Origin: Paroedura picta
Lineage: Eukaryota; Chordata; Lepidosauria; Squamata; Gekkonidae
Length of the DNA: 64,000 bases
Direction of reading: 5' to 3'
Assembly: GCF_049243985.1 (NCBI RefSeq)
Contig: NC_135371.1
Location: 4,117,501 to 4,181,500, forward strand
Below, piece by piece: positions 27,876 to 39,100 of this stretch (its first letter is position 1; every line of letters starts with the position of its first letter). The notes below the pieces were generated by a model, which made no database searches, had not been told where the DNA came from, and saw only the letters and a program-made list of their open reading frames with translations. A program made the position numbers and the translations under genes.

Positions 27876-30800
27876 GTGAGGGGGTTTCCTTCCAGGCAAC
27901 GACCCTCTCCTGAGGCTTCCCTGCCAGATATTTCCACCTCTGGATTATTGCCACTAGGCTGGGAAGAAAGCAGAACCCCGATTCTTGCCACTGGGGTTGT
28001 TCTGCTGGTCAATGCAGGGCTGAGGAGTCCCAGAGTGGAGCAGGATCCATCTCCTCAGCCTGTTCCACTTCTTCTCTCACCCGTCTCTCTTGCTGCTCTT
28101 TCAGATGTGGGGACCATCCCTGGAGATGGAAGGGAATTTCTCTGAGGCAGGAGGAGCTCCTTCAGAGGACTGGCAGAGGACGCCGGCTCAGGAGGGTGCC
28201 CAAGAGGCCCTCTCCCCTGGTAAGGGTGACTGGTGTCCGGATGGGCTTTGGGCACATGGTGAAATTGAGCAAATAGTGGATGTTCAGGAAATAAAAGGAA
28301 ATAATTTTGCAGGAGATATAAAGAAGACCCATGGCATTGCTAGCAGATGTCATGATGGCCAATCAGTATAAAAATGGGTTAGACAGATTCAGGGGGAGTA
28401 ACTCCATTCTTATTCACATTCATGGAAATGTCATTTACATGTCTCATCCAGCAGGTATGTTGTCTGCTTTCTAGCTCCGGAGTCCACATGGCACCTTCAG
28501 ACTGTCTTCTCTCCCTGACAGGCAGTGCAGAGATGCTGCTGAACCGTCATCCTTGCAGAGGGGAAGAAACAGCTGCTGCACTTGCAGTCCAGGTAGGAGA
28601 GAGGAGCATGGGACAGCCTGGGGGCTCAGAGCTCTGTGAGAGGGAGGCCATGAACCTCTCCCATTTCCCAAACAGGGCTCAAACTCCTGCACCCTCCCCA
28701 AACACCCCCTTCCAGAGTGCCATCTTTGCCTGACACGATCTCTGAGGAGCGAACCTCCCTTTTCTTTCAGTCTCCGGTTTCCTTTGGGGAGGTGATGGTG
28801 GATTTCTCGGAGGTGGAGTGGGCCCTACTGGATCCAGGCCAGAGAGCGCTGTACAGGGAAGTCATGCTGGAGAACTGGGGGAGCGTGGCCTTTCTCGGTA
28901 GGTATGCTTTGCTCCTTTTTCATGTAACATTAGAATCAATTACACAGAAATATGTTGTTTTGAGGCACACCCAGGTATACACAGCCCAGCTGGGCACCTT
29001 GCAAGCTTGCCGTGGCACCAAAAGCAGAATTCAGCATGGCTGGGTGGGGCAACCTAGGCCTCCTGTCTGACCCAGGGGTAAATGAGGCCTGTGTTGGGAC
29101 CATCATGAATGGCAGGGGGTTGTCATTCCCTGAGGCCAAAGTGGGGACGAGGGGCCTCAGAACCCTTGAAAGGGGTTATTATTCAGCAATGGTATTATAC
29201 AACAATTCCAGGGGTAGTCAAACTGCGGCCCTCCAGATGTCCATGGACTACAATTCCCATGAGCCCCTGCCAGCGAATGCTGGCAGGGGCTCATGGGAAT
29301 TGTAGTCCATGGACATCTGGAGGGCCGCAGTTTGACTACCCCTGAATTAGATCTAAGAAGGTCTCAAAACAATAACTGTTGGAGAGGATGTGGTCAGCTG
29401 GGGATCTATATTCATTTGTGGTGGGATTGTCCAGTAGTTAAAGAATTCCTGGGGAAAACATTTAAAGAAATATAAGAAATAATAAAAGACAAGATAAAAC
29501 CATCAGCTTCATTAGCTCTTCTTAATTTATTTTTGAATAATAACTTGTGTTGTAAACAAAATACTTTCGTTAATTTTATGATTGTAGCTGCCCGAATAAT
29601 TATTGCTAACAATTGGAAAAATGCTGAACATTTGGTGATAGATAAGTGGTGGAATAAACTAAAGCAACTTATGATACTAGAAAAAATATGTTATATAAGA
29701 ATAATTCAAGGAGTCTGTCACTGGAATGAATTTAATTTAGTTTGGAAAAATGTTATAGAATACATTTAAAAAACCCTTTAAATAGCAATGTTTGGGAGTT
29801 AATTGTGTGAAATGTTAGTTTGTGTATTTATTAATCATATTGTGTTTGTTTTGTGGTTGTTGATTGGCTTTTCGTTTTCTTTCTACACAGTACCTTTGAT
29901 CTCACTGTTATTTTTTACTTTCCATGTTTATTAAAATAATATTTTTAAAAAAGAACCCCTGAAAGGGGCCAGATCCTAATTTCTCGGTTGTCAGATTTTC
30001 TAACCTGCCCCTCCCCCTCCCCCTGGACAGATCTGCTGTCATCCACTGGGACTGTGATTTGAAATGGATGCTTTCCCCTTAGGCTATCTGGGATTGTTTC
30101 CTTTGATCCTGACCATGTCTCCGTCCTTCTGGAATATATTTTTCCTCTTCCTTGAATTTCTTTCCTTCCCAATGGAAGAACAATCCCTTTCTCTGCAGAA
30201 GACGCCAGAAACGAGAGAGACCCAAGAGTGTCACATCAAATGCCTCACTCAACTGAGGAGCCCTCTCAGTGGTCAGAGTGTAAACCAGCCCTCCCTGATG
30301 CAGCAGACGTCTGAGTACATTTCAAGGGTCCATTATTGTACACAAAGAACAAACCACAACAAATGTTGTGAATCGAAATTCAGTTGCAGTTCAACCCTCC
30401 TTGGGGGGAACCTAATGGGATCTCTGTCTTTCTTCCAGAAGGGGATCGTCGTAATGAAGAGGATGAGGAAATTAATTATCTGTTAGCAGGTAAAGTCAGA
30501 AATGAGAACTTGAGGAGAAACTGTAGGAATCAAGGTAGACCCAGGAGGCAGAAAGGAAGCCACAGGGCTAAGACGAATCCAAATGTTCCATGTCAAGAGG
30601 TGGACTTGTGTGCAGAGAGCTTGAGGAGTGAAGCATACATTCCTAGACATGAAGGAATCCCCTCAGGAGAAAATCCAGGGATCTTCTCAGGTAGTGGAAT
30701 GACAATCTCTGAGGGGACAAAGGCTAATGTAGATTCTCCTACCCAAAGGATAAAAAGTGCACATAAACGTTTTCGTTGCGAAATAAAATTCAGTTACAGT

Positions 30801-31766
30801 AGTGATCTTCTTCAGTGTCAAAGAACCAAAATTGGGGATAAACCTTTTGAATACTCGGACTGTGGAAAGAAATTCTGTCAGAGTGGCCATCTTCAACAGC
30901 ATCAGAGAATCCACATGGGGGAGAAACTTTTTGAGTGCTTGGAGTGTGGAAAGAAATTCAGACAGGGTGGCTATCTTAAGCAGCATCAGAGAATCCACAC
31001 GGGAGAGAAACCTTTTGAATGCTTAGAATGTGGAAAGAAATTCAGACGGAGTGGCCATCTTAAGGAGCATCAAATAATTCACACAGGGGAGAAACTTTTT
31101 GAGTGCTTGGAGTGCGGAAAGAAATTCAGTCAGAGTAGACTAATTCAGCTGCATCAGAGAATCCACACGGGAGAGAAACCTTTTGAATGCTTAGAATGTG
31201 GAAAGAAATTCAGTCAGGGTAGCCATCTTAAGCAGCATCAAAGAATTCACACAGGGGAGAAACCTTTTGAGTGCTTGGAGTGTGGAAAGAAATTCAGTCG
31301 GAGTGACACCCTTCAGCTACATCATAGAATCCACACGGGGGAGAAACCTTTTGAGTGTTTAGAGTGTGGAAAAAAATTCAGTCGGAGTGGCACCCTTCAG
31401 GAGCATCAAAGAATCCACATAGGGGAGAAACCTTTTGAATGCTTGGAGTGTGGAAAGAAATTCAGATGCAGGAGGGTTCTTCAGCTGCATCAAAGAATCC
31501 ACACAGGGGAGAAACCTTTTGAATGCTTGGAGTGTGGAAAGAAATTCAGTCGGAGTAGCCTACTTCAGCTGCATCATAGAATCCACACAGGGGAGAAACC
31601 TTTCGAGTGCTTGGAGTGTGGAAAGAAATTCAGTCGGAGTGACACCCTTCAGAAGCATCAAAGAATCCACATTGGGGAGAAACCTTTTGAATGCTTGGAG
31701 TGTGAAAAGAAATTCAGATGCAGTAGGGATCTTCAGCTGCATCGAAGAACCCACACAGGGGAGTAA
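27429..31766 (+). CDS. Gene D: SCAN-KRAB-C2H2 zinc finger protein
   Basis: Coding exons: 27429-27875 (SCAN), 28105-28219, 28522-28592, 28771-28897 (KRAB-A) and 30439-31766 (fingers). The total is 2088 nt, 695 aa, all phases agreeing. SCAN and KRAB-A are intact ([14 protein letters not shown]). The finger exon keeps an acidic linker as in A and B, then two degenerate fingers and ten canonical ones. D thus links the A/B type with the long arrays of E-G. Intron 1 is about 1.55 kb and starts at 25846. The KRAB-finger intron carries an L1 piece with a nested MITE. The 3' UTR runs into a hAT-type transposon that holds the AATAAA. Expected to be a nuclear repressor; target unknown. Confidence 0.88.
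28105..28219 (+). CDS. Gene D exon 3: linker
   Basis: 115 nt between CTCTTTCAG and CCTG|GTAAGG, phase 0 to 1. It encodes [20 protein letters not shown], then [19 protein letters not shown]. It begins with ATG directly after the acceptor. Confidence 0.83.
28522..28592 (+). CDS. Gene D exon 4: 71 nt linker exon
   Basis: Between CCTGACAG and CAG|GTAGGAG. It encodes [20 protein letters not shown] and onward, in phase with the exons on both sides. Confidence 0.8.
28771..28897 (+). CDS. Gene D exon 5: KRAB-A box
   Basis: 127 nt between TTTTCTTTCAG and CTCG|GTAGG. It encodes [20 protein letters not shown] and onward, with MLE intact. No KRAB-B exon was recognised in any gene of the cluster. Confidence 0.92.
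29176..29951 (+). mobile_element. L1 3' fragment with target duplications
   Basis: Flanked by AGAACCCTTGAAAGGGG (29159-29175) and AGAACCCCTGAAAGGGG (29952-29968). It codes an L1 ORF2 C-terminal end ([40 protein letters not shown]) and ends in an A-rich tail. A MITE is nested at 29209-29344. Confidence 0.85.
29209..29344. mobile_element. Palindromic hAT-type MITE inside an L1 fragment
   Basis: 136 bp foldback, almost perfect, in gene D's KRAB-finger intron. L1 coding sequence resumes on its far side. Confidence 0.85.
30199..30300 (+). pseudogene. Relic exon upstream of gene D finger exon
   Basis: TTTCTCTGCAG|AAGACGCC matches the acceptor and start of the relic exon in A and of the finger exon in E-G. 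In phase with KRAB it reads [20 protein letters not shown] and reaches a stop at about 30309, with no good donor before it. If used, it would truncate the protein. Confidence 0.45.
30439..31766 (+). CDS. Gene D exon 6: zinc finger array
   Basis: Acceptor CTTTCTTCCAG ends at 30438. The acidic start [18 protein letters not shown] aligns with A and B. Finger 1 has lost its cysteine pair pattern and finger 2 reads FEYSDC. Ten canonical FECLEC fingers follow with helix cores [72 protein letters not shown] and [11 protein letters not shown] ends the exon one residue after THTGE. Confidence 0.94.
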
Positions 31767-31855
31767 CCTTTTGTATTCTCAGAAGGTGGAAAGAGCTTTA
31801 TTCACAAATTCCACACTCAAGAACTTCAATGGATTTGTTATGGGAGAAACTAGAC

Positions 31856-33525
31856 CAGGGTATCTCAATGTTTTTATTGTTGAGAAACATTCTCCAGGCT
31901 TTGAGAAACCCCAGATAAGTTGTAATCCAACCATGCTTCCCTGTCACACCCCCAGAACTCATATATTTACAGGGTGCATGTCATTGTAAATAAATGCTTG
32001 TGAACTAAAGTGTCATTTTTGTTTGTGCAGTGTGCTAAACAGCCAGCCTTGCCTGAGGAAAACAAGGAAACCTTCATGTCATCTGTTCTGAAGCCCCCCA
32101 TGCAGAGCAGGAATTCTTCTCGGGGGAAATAATCTATGATTTGGAGAATACTTGTCACTTTGGGAGATTTCCAGTCGCCCCCAGGAGGTTGGCAATCCCA
32201 GCAAGACCTGGGATTACATTTTCTCAGGGTCAGAACTGGCTGCCAGGGCAAGAGGAAACCAGGGAAGAAAGGAATCTCTTTTGCAGGCTTTGCTCAGTCC
32301 TTGCATTGGATCCAGGTGTAGTAGCTCTCAGCTAGGGATGCCAGGCTCCAGGTGGGACCTGGGGATCCCCTGGAATTACAGCTCATCACCAGATTGCAAA
32401 GATCAGTTCTCCTGAAAAGGGCTGACCTTGTGCTCCATGGAGGTTCAGAGATGCCAGCCTCCAGGGGGGACCTGGGGATCCCCTGGAATTACAGCTCATC
32501 ACCAGATTGCAAAGATCAGTTTCCTGGAGAAAAGGGCTGTATGGAGGGCAAACACCCTGGGACAGTACCCAATACTAAGGTCGCTAGACTCCCAGAGAGG
32601 CATCCGCACAGGGTCCTTTTCCAGCCCAGCCACTGATCCCATCTTCAATGCATTTACCTGGTTTCTGCAACTCAGGAGCAAACAGATCTAGATTCCCAGG
32701 GGTTGTCCCGCAGTGGGGAGCTGGAGCTGCTCCTATTCAGACAATGAGAAGTCCTTGCCTGACTCAAGGTCTCTATAAACGGCCATCTGCCGACTTGCAT
32801 AGGATGACTCAAGTCATCTGTTGCCAGGATGGGCTCTTCCCCCACTTGCAGTGCAGAATAGAGGCTGCTTGATTCCCTTCCCCTTTGAAAGGAAGGGAAA
32901 CACCCCCTCCCCACCCCCACAATTCCTAATGTTCTCTTTTCTTCATGATCCTGCATCCCAACAACCCTCCTACCCGGCTGCCTGCCTTTCCCTCCTCGCC
33001 TCTGAGATCCCACCACGAGCGGCTTCATCCCGCCCCTGCCTGGGTCCTTGCTATTCTATACTGGTCTGCAACCTATTGCTTGCCTGCTTTTCTTTCCTTT
33101 TTTTGGGGGGGGGCTGGACTGGTTGCTAATAATAATAATATTACTTTTAAATAGATAAATCACGAGATTCAGTCTGCAGATTTTGCAGGCATAACCCAGG
33201 TGTTCCTGAACGGGGAGCAACAGATAATCAAGGAGCGAGTGAAAGTGTGAGAAATAGAAAATGTTCAGCAGAGGAGGAAGCAAAGAGCCATTCTGGCCAG
33301 CAAGCCTCGGCTGGCAAGGATGGTGAGGGCGAAGGGCCCTCCCGCCTCCATCACTGGCCGTTTTGTGAGGGGGGGGGTCAGAACATATATGTTCATCTAA
33401 CCCAAAGATTTTTAAAAATTACACAAAACAGTATTGATTCCCTCCCCCCACCCCCAGGTCACAAAAGCACCAAGGAGGGCCCATGAACCACCAGGGCTTC
33501 GCACAATCCTGGTTGAGAAACCCTG
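31856..33525. mobile_element. hAT-type DNA transposon copy downstream of gene D
   Basis: Left end CAGGGTATCTCAATG and right end TTGAGAAACCCTG are inverted-repeat-like. Flanks AACTAGAC and ACCTAGAC match at 7 of 8 bases, fitting an 8 bp hAT target duplication. No transposase reading frame was seen. Two tandem copies of a 116 bp segment (GGGGATCCCCTGGAATTACAG) lie inside at about 32336-32560. Confidence 0.6.
31989..31994 (+). terminator. Poly(A) signal of gene D
   Basis: AATAAA 223 nt after the stop codon, followed by a GT-rich stretch (GTCATTTTTGTTTGTGCAG). It lies inside the hAT-type element. Confidence 0.6.
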
Positions 33526-33976
33526 ACCTAGACGGAGGGCCCAGAACCTCCTGCCCTGCCCCGCCCGTCTGTGCAAAGCATTGCATTGCTCCTGTGGCGG
33601 CCGGGAACCTCTGGCCGAAAAGCCGGACTTCACAGAGAGTCTGCCCGTCGACCTCTTTCTTTATTGCCACCCACGTGCTTGGCCTGGCCTCTGCTGCTTA
33701 GGGCCAGAAAGAACAGTGGAGAGGGGCCGCCGCTTTTCCTCCTCCTCCTCCTTGCTCAGTGAAGGACCAGGCCCTGGTTTTATTTATTCGTGTCGTCTCC
33801 CTCCTGGGCTGCCCCGGGAGCTGGGCCTTCATGGACAGGGAGGCATCCAGCAGACCCTGGTGCGGATCAAGGCATGGAGCGGAACAAGACGGGAGGTGGG
33901 GGCGGAGTCTGTAGGCAGCCCCCGAAACCCCCCTGCCTGCCCCTTCCCACGAGCGGCACGGGGCAAAAACGCCCTT

Positions 33977-34588
33977 CCAAATGCCATTTTGGGCTGTATC
34001 AACAGGGGCATCACATCAAATTCACCAGATGTCATAGTCCCATTGTATACGGCACTGGTCAGACCACACCTGGAGTACTGTGTGCAGTTCTGGAGGCCTC
34101 ACTTCAAGAAGGACGTCGATAAAATTGAAAGGGTACAGAGGAGAGCGACGAAGATGATCTGGGGCCAAGGGACCAAGCCCTATGAAGAGAGGTTGAGGGA
34201 CTTGGGAATGTTCAGCCTGGAGAAAAGGAGGTTGAGAGGGGACATGATAGCCCTCTTTAAGTATTTGAAAGGTTGTCACTTGGAGGAGGGCAGGATGCTG
34301 TTTCTGTTGGCTGCAGAGGAGAGGACACACAGTAATGGGTTTAAACTTCAAGTACAACGATATAGGCTAGATATCAGGAAAAAAATGTTCACAGTCAGAG
34401 TAGTTCAGCAGTGGAATAGGCTGCATAAGGAGGTGGTGAGCTCCCCCTCACTGGAAGTCTTCAAGCAATGGTTGGATACACACTTTTCTTGGATGCTTTA
34501 GGATGCTTAGGGCTGATCCTGCGTTGAGCAGGGGGTTGGACTAGATGGCCTCTATGGCCCTTCCAACTTTAGGATTCTATGATTCTAC
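33977..34588 (+). mobile_element. CR1 LINE 3' fragment upstream of gene E
   Basis: It codes [51 protein letters not shown] and VVSSPSLEVFKQWLDTHFSW, the CR1 ORF2 C-terminus, with an ATTCTATG end. Copies at 42913-43524 (F) and 51873-52478 (G, more diverged). Confidence 0.9.
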
Positions 34589-34672
34589 GGATCCAGGTGG
34601 AGATCCCCGATGGCGCCCCCAAACTCCCCGCCCATCCCACTCTCCCAGGGGCCCCCGCAGATATGGAATAGA

Positions 34673-34765
34673 GCAGGGGTAGTCCAACTGTGGCCCTCCA
34701 GATGTCCATGGACTACAATTCCCATGAGCCGCTGCCAGTGGAGGGCCGCAGTTTGACTGCCTCTG
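34673..34765. mobile_element. Shortened MITE upstream of gene E
   Basis: Left arm plus a cut right arm (CAGGGGTAGTCCAACTGTGG to TTTGACTGCCTCTG). Absent at the same site in H. Confidence 0.8.
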
Positions 34766-34769
34766 GGAG

Positions 34770-35642
34770 AGAGGGAGGGGCGGAGCGCGGGGCTCTTCGT
34801 GGGCCTCGGGGCAGAGCTCCAGTCCAGCCCCCTTTCTTCAGGCGCGGCTGGTGTGAGGCGGGGGGGGGAGGGGGGCCTGGGACCCCTTTCTGGGCAGCTC
34901 CGGGGCCGCCCGGCCGACGCCTTCCTTCCCGGTTGCTCTTCCCGCCGCCCTTCCTCCCCCGCCGGGGCTGCGAACAAGGCCGAAGGAGAGCTGCCCGGGC
35001 TCCGACTGCGACTCTCCCGCTCCCTCCCTCCCTCCCTCTCTCTCTCTTTCTCTCTCTCTCTCTGCCGGGGCTGCGGGGAAGGGGAAGGGGCTCCTCGCCT
35101 GGGCAGAGCCCCACCGGACGGACTGCAGCCACCTCAGGGGCTGCGGGGAGGGGGAGGCCACGCAAAGCCTCCTGGGCAGGGAGGGAGGGAGGGGGGCGGC
35201 CAAGGTCGGCCTCAGAGGGGCATCCAATCGGGCCCTGGGAGAGAAGAGGATCCCTTTCCTTTCCCTGCAGCCCCGAGGGGGTTAAGGCGACCGAGTCCGG
35301 AGCTAGAGAGGCCCGAGGGGGTTAAGGCGACCGATTCCGGGGCTAGAGAGGCCCGAGAGGGTTAAGGCGACCGAGTCCGGGGCTAGAGAGGCCCGACAGG
35401 GTTAAGGCGACCGAGGCCGGGGCTAGAGAGGCCCGAGAGGGTTAAGGCGACCGAGTCCGGGGCTAGAGAGACCCGAGAGGGTTAAGGCGACCGATTCCGG
35501 GGCTAGAGAGGCCCGAGAGGGTTAAGGCGACCGAGTCCGGGACTACAGAGGCAGGGGGGGGGGCTCCTTTCCTGGGAGGGGGAGGGGCGGGAGGGCTGCA
35601 GGGGAAGGAGGAGCGGCCGGAGCCCGGGAGGTCTACTCGCAA
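34770..35642 (+). promoter_or_regulatory. Gene E promoter and non-coding exon 1
   Basis: GC-rich block with a CT-rich run (35020-35061), a CCAATCGG box at 35224, a 40 bp minisatellite (35272-35551) and the exon 1 end CTACTCGCAA|GTAAGC at 35642. The next acceptor-like CCAG is only 51 nt downstream (35693). Confidence 0.65.
35272..35551 (+). repeat. 40 bp promoter minisatellite, 7 units (gene E)
   Basis: Seven tandem 40 bp units with core GAGGGTTAAGGCGACCGAG and ending GGGGCTAGAGAGG, with a few substitutions between units. The single-copy ancestor of the unit lies in D (24942) and, more diverged, in B (9185). Confidence 0.95.
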
Positions 35643-35693
35643 GTAAGCCTGGGGGGTCGCAGTCTGGCGGGGAGGGGGCGGGGTTGGATCCAG

Positions 35694-36170
35694 GTGGGGA
35701 GGGGCCTCTTTCCACAATCCGAGATGACCCACAACAAGAGGGAGGTGGAGGAAGAGCAAGACCCAGAAGGACGTGGAATCAGCCAGACAACAAGGAGAGG
35801 CCTCAGTCCCGCACAGACACCGGGTGGTGCTGAATCTTGGGAAGGAACCGCTCCAGAAATCCTGGCTCAGGAAACGATCACCAGAGAGGGGCACAGCCGA
35901 CGCTTCCGGCAGTTCCGCTACCAGGAGGCCGAGGGGCCCCGAGAGGTTTGCAGCCGGCTCCACGGACTCTGCAACCGCTGGCTGGAGCCGGAGAGGCACA
36001 CCAAGCAGCAGATCCTGGACCTGGTGATCCTGGAGCAGTTCCTGGCCCTCCTGCCCCAGGAGATGCAGGGCTGGGTGAGAGGATGCGGGCCGGAGAGCAG
36101 CTCCCAGGCGGTGGCCCTGGCCGAAGGCTTCCTCCTGAGCCAGGCGGAGGAGAGGAGGCAGGCCGAGCAG
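35694..36170 (+). CDS. Gene E exon 2: SCAN domain
   Basis: Start at ATG 35724 (GAGATGACC), end at CAG|GTGAGG (36170), 149 codons. SCAN core [19 protein letters not shown] to [11 protein letters not shown]. The acceptor GGATCCAG lies 51 nt after the exon 1 donor, so the short intron may simply be retained in the 5' UTR. Confidence 0.88.
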
Positions 36171-39100
36171 GTGAGGGGGTTTCCTTCCATGCAACGACCC
36201 TCTCCTGAGGCTTCCCTGCCAGATATTTCCACCTCTGGATTATTGCCACTAGGCTGGGAAGAAAGCAGAACCCCGATTCTTGCCACTGGGGTTGTTCTGC
36301 TGGTCAATGGAGGACTGAGGAGTCCCAGAGTGGAGCAGGACCCATCTCCTCAGCCTGTTCCACTTCTTCTCTCACCCGTCTCTCTTGCTGCTCTTTCAGA
36401 TGTGGGGACCATCCCTGGAGATGGAAGGGAATTTCTCTGAGGCAGGAGGAGCTCCTTCAGAGGACTGGCAGAGGACGCCGGCTCAGGAGGGTGCCCAAGA
36501 GGCCCTCTCCCCTGGTAAGGGTGACTGGTGCCCGGATGGGGGTTGGGCACATTGTGAAATTGAGCACAGGGTGGAAGTTCAGGTCAGAGAATAACAGGAG
36601 ATAATTCCGGAGGAGATACAAAGGAGACTTGTGGCACTCATTGCTAGCAGATGTCCTGATGGCCACTCAGTATAGAAATGGGTTAGACAGACTCAGGGAG
36701 GGCAACTCCATTCTTATTCACACTCATGAAAATGTCATTTATATCTCTCCTATATATATATATGACAACTTCCATCCCATTAAGGGACTCAAGGCAGATC
36801 CCAAAAGAAAACAAAAAAACAGACCGATTAGAACACAGCTAGAGCCTCTTGTGGCGCAGGGTGGTAAGGCAGCAGACATGCAGTCTGAAAGCTTTGCCCA
36901 TGCGGCTTGGCTTTCAATCCCAGCAGCCGGCTCAAGGTTGACTCAGCCTTCCATCATTCCAAGGTCGGTAAAATGAGTACCCTGCTTGCTGTGGGGTAAA
37001 CGGTAATGACTGGGGAAGGCACTGGCAAACCACCCCGTATTGAGTCTGCCAAGAAAATGCTGGAGGGCGTCACCCCAAGGGTTAGACATGACTCGGTGCT
37101 TGCACAGGGGATACTTTTACCTCTTACCTTTATCTGCCATGGTGAATAAATGGAAACTCCACATTCTGGAGCAGTGTACCTGTGAAGACCAGTAGCTGAA
37201 CAACATCATTTCCACACATTCCCCTTAACTCCCAGGACCTTGGAAACAAGGGGGTGTTATTGAGGGGGGGAGCTAGTAGGAGAAAGGGAAACCCCTTTCT
37301 GTGCCTTCGATCGGATCCAGCTGGGATGCTGTCCTCCTTCTAGCTCTGGAGTGCACAGGGCAACTTCAGACTGTCTTCTCTCCCTTGCAGGCAGTGGAGA
37401 GATGCTGCTGAACTGTCGTCCTTGCAGAGGGGAAGAAACGGCTGCTGCACTTGCAGTCCAGGTAGGAGAGAGGAGCAGGGGGCAGCCTGGGGGCTCAGAG
37501 CTCTTGGCACAATCTCTGAGGAGGGAACCTGCCTTTTCTTTCAGTCTCCCGTTTCCTTTGAGGAGGTGGTGGTGGATTTCTCAGAGGCGGAGTGGGCCCT
37601 GCTGGATCCAGGCCAAAGAGCTCTGTACAGGGAAGTCATGCTGGAGAACTGGGGGAGCGTGGTCTTTCTCGGTAAGTATGCTTTGCTCCTTTTTCATAGG
37701 AGAATGAAACTAGTACACAGTGATATTTTGTTTTGAGGCCCACCAGGTATATCCAGCCCAGCTGGGCAGCTCAGGTATGCCATGACAGCAGAAGCAGGAT
37801 TCCACATGCCTGGGTGGGGCGAACCAGGCCTCCTGTCTGGCCCAGCGGTAACTGAGGCCTGTGTTGGGACCATGATCCATGGCAGGGAGGATGCCATTCC
37901 CTGAGGCCAAAGTGAGGACGAGGGGGCCAGATTCTAAGTTCTCAGTAGCCATGCTTTCTAACTGCCCCGCCCCCTGAGGAGGAGGAGAGCCAGCTTGGCG
38001 TAGTGGTAAAATGTGCGGGTGTGATTTTTGTTCCCCACATGCAACCAGGTAGCTGACTTTGGACTTGCTACAGCACTGATAAAGCTGTTCTGACCGAGCA
38101 ATAATACAGAAAAGTGGCATATAAGAACCCATTCTACTTCTTCTTCTTCTACTTCTTCGTCTTCTAGTACTGTGACTGTGAACAGAAATGTATGGTATCC
38201 ACTTATACTGTCTGGGCTTCTGTCCTTTGGTCCTGACCATGTATGTATTTTTGCTTTTTCCTTGAATTTCTTTCCTTCCCAATCTAAGAACAATTTCTTT
38301 CTCTGCAGAAGAAGCCAGAAAATTCAGTCACAGTCAAAGAACCCACACAGGGGAGAAACTTTTTGAATGCTCAGATTGCGGAAACAAATTTAGTTGGAGG
38401 TACCATCTTCAGCAGCATCAAAGAATCCACACAGGGGAGAAGCCTTTTGAATGCTCGGATTGTGGAAAGAAATTCAGATGCAAGAGTGATGTTCAGCAGC
38501 ATCAAAGACTCCATGCAGCAGAGAAATGTTTTGAATGCTTAGAGTGTGAAAAGAAATTCAGTCAGAGTAGCAGTCTTCACCGGCATCAAAGAATCCACAC
38601 AGGGGAAATATCTGTTGAATGTTCAGAGTGTGGAAAGAAATTCATTCAGATTGGTCACCTTCAGCAGCATCAAAGAATTCATACAGGTGAGAAACCCTTT
38701 GAATGCTCAGAGTGTGGGAAGAAATTCAGTCATAATAGTAATCTTCGTGAGCATCAAAGAATCCACACAGGGGAGAAACCTTTTGAGTGCTTGGAGTGTG
38801 GAAAGAGATTCAGATTCCGTAGTCATGTTCAGCAGCATCAGAGAATTCACATAGGGGAGAAACCTTTTGAATGCTTAGAATGTGAAAAGAAATTCAGTAG
38901 AAGTGGCCATCTTAAGGAGCATCAAAGAACCCACACAGGGGACAAACCTTTTGAGTGCTTGGAGTGTGGAAAGAAATTCAGTCAGAGTAGCAAACTTCAG
39001 CTGCATCAGAGAATCCACACGGGAGAGAAACCTTTTGAATGCTTGGAATGTGGAAAGAAATTCAGTCAGAGTAGCCAACTTCAGCTGCATCAAAGAATCC

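Noticed and set aside
30199-30300. Inclusion of the relic exon in gene D's coding sequence
   Set aside because: It meets a stop in phase and has no convincing donor. Direct KRAB to 30439 splicing keeps the frame.
33581-34501. A 306-codon frame upstream of E (also F and H) as a possible gene
   Set aside because: Its second half is the CR1 LINE C-terminus, and the first half is arbitrary flank read in frame.
35463-36249. GC-rich open frames antisense to the SCAN exons, up to about 240 codons
   Set aside because: They mirror the conserved SCAN codons and have low-complexity Pro/Gly/Ala composition with no splice or domain support.
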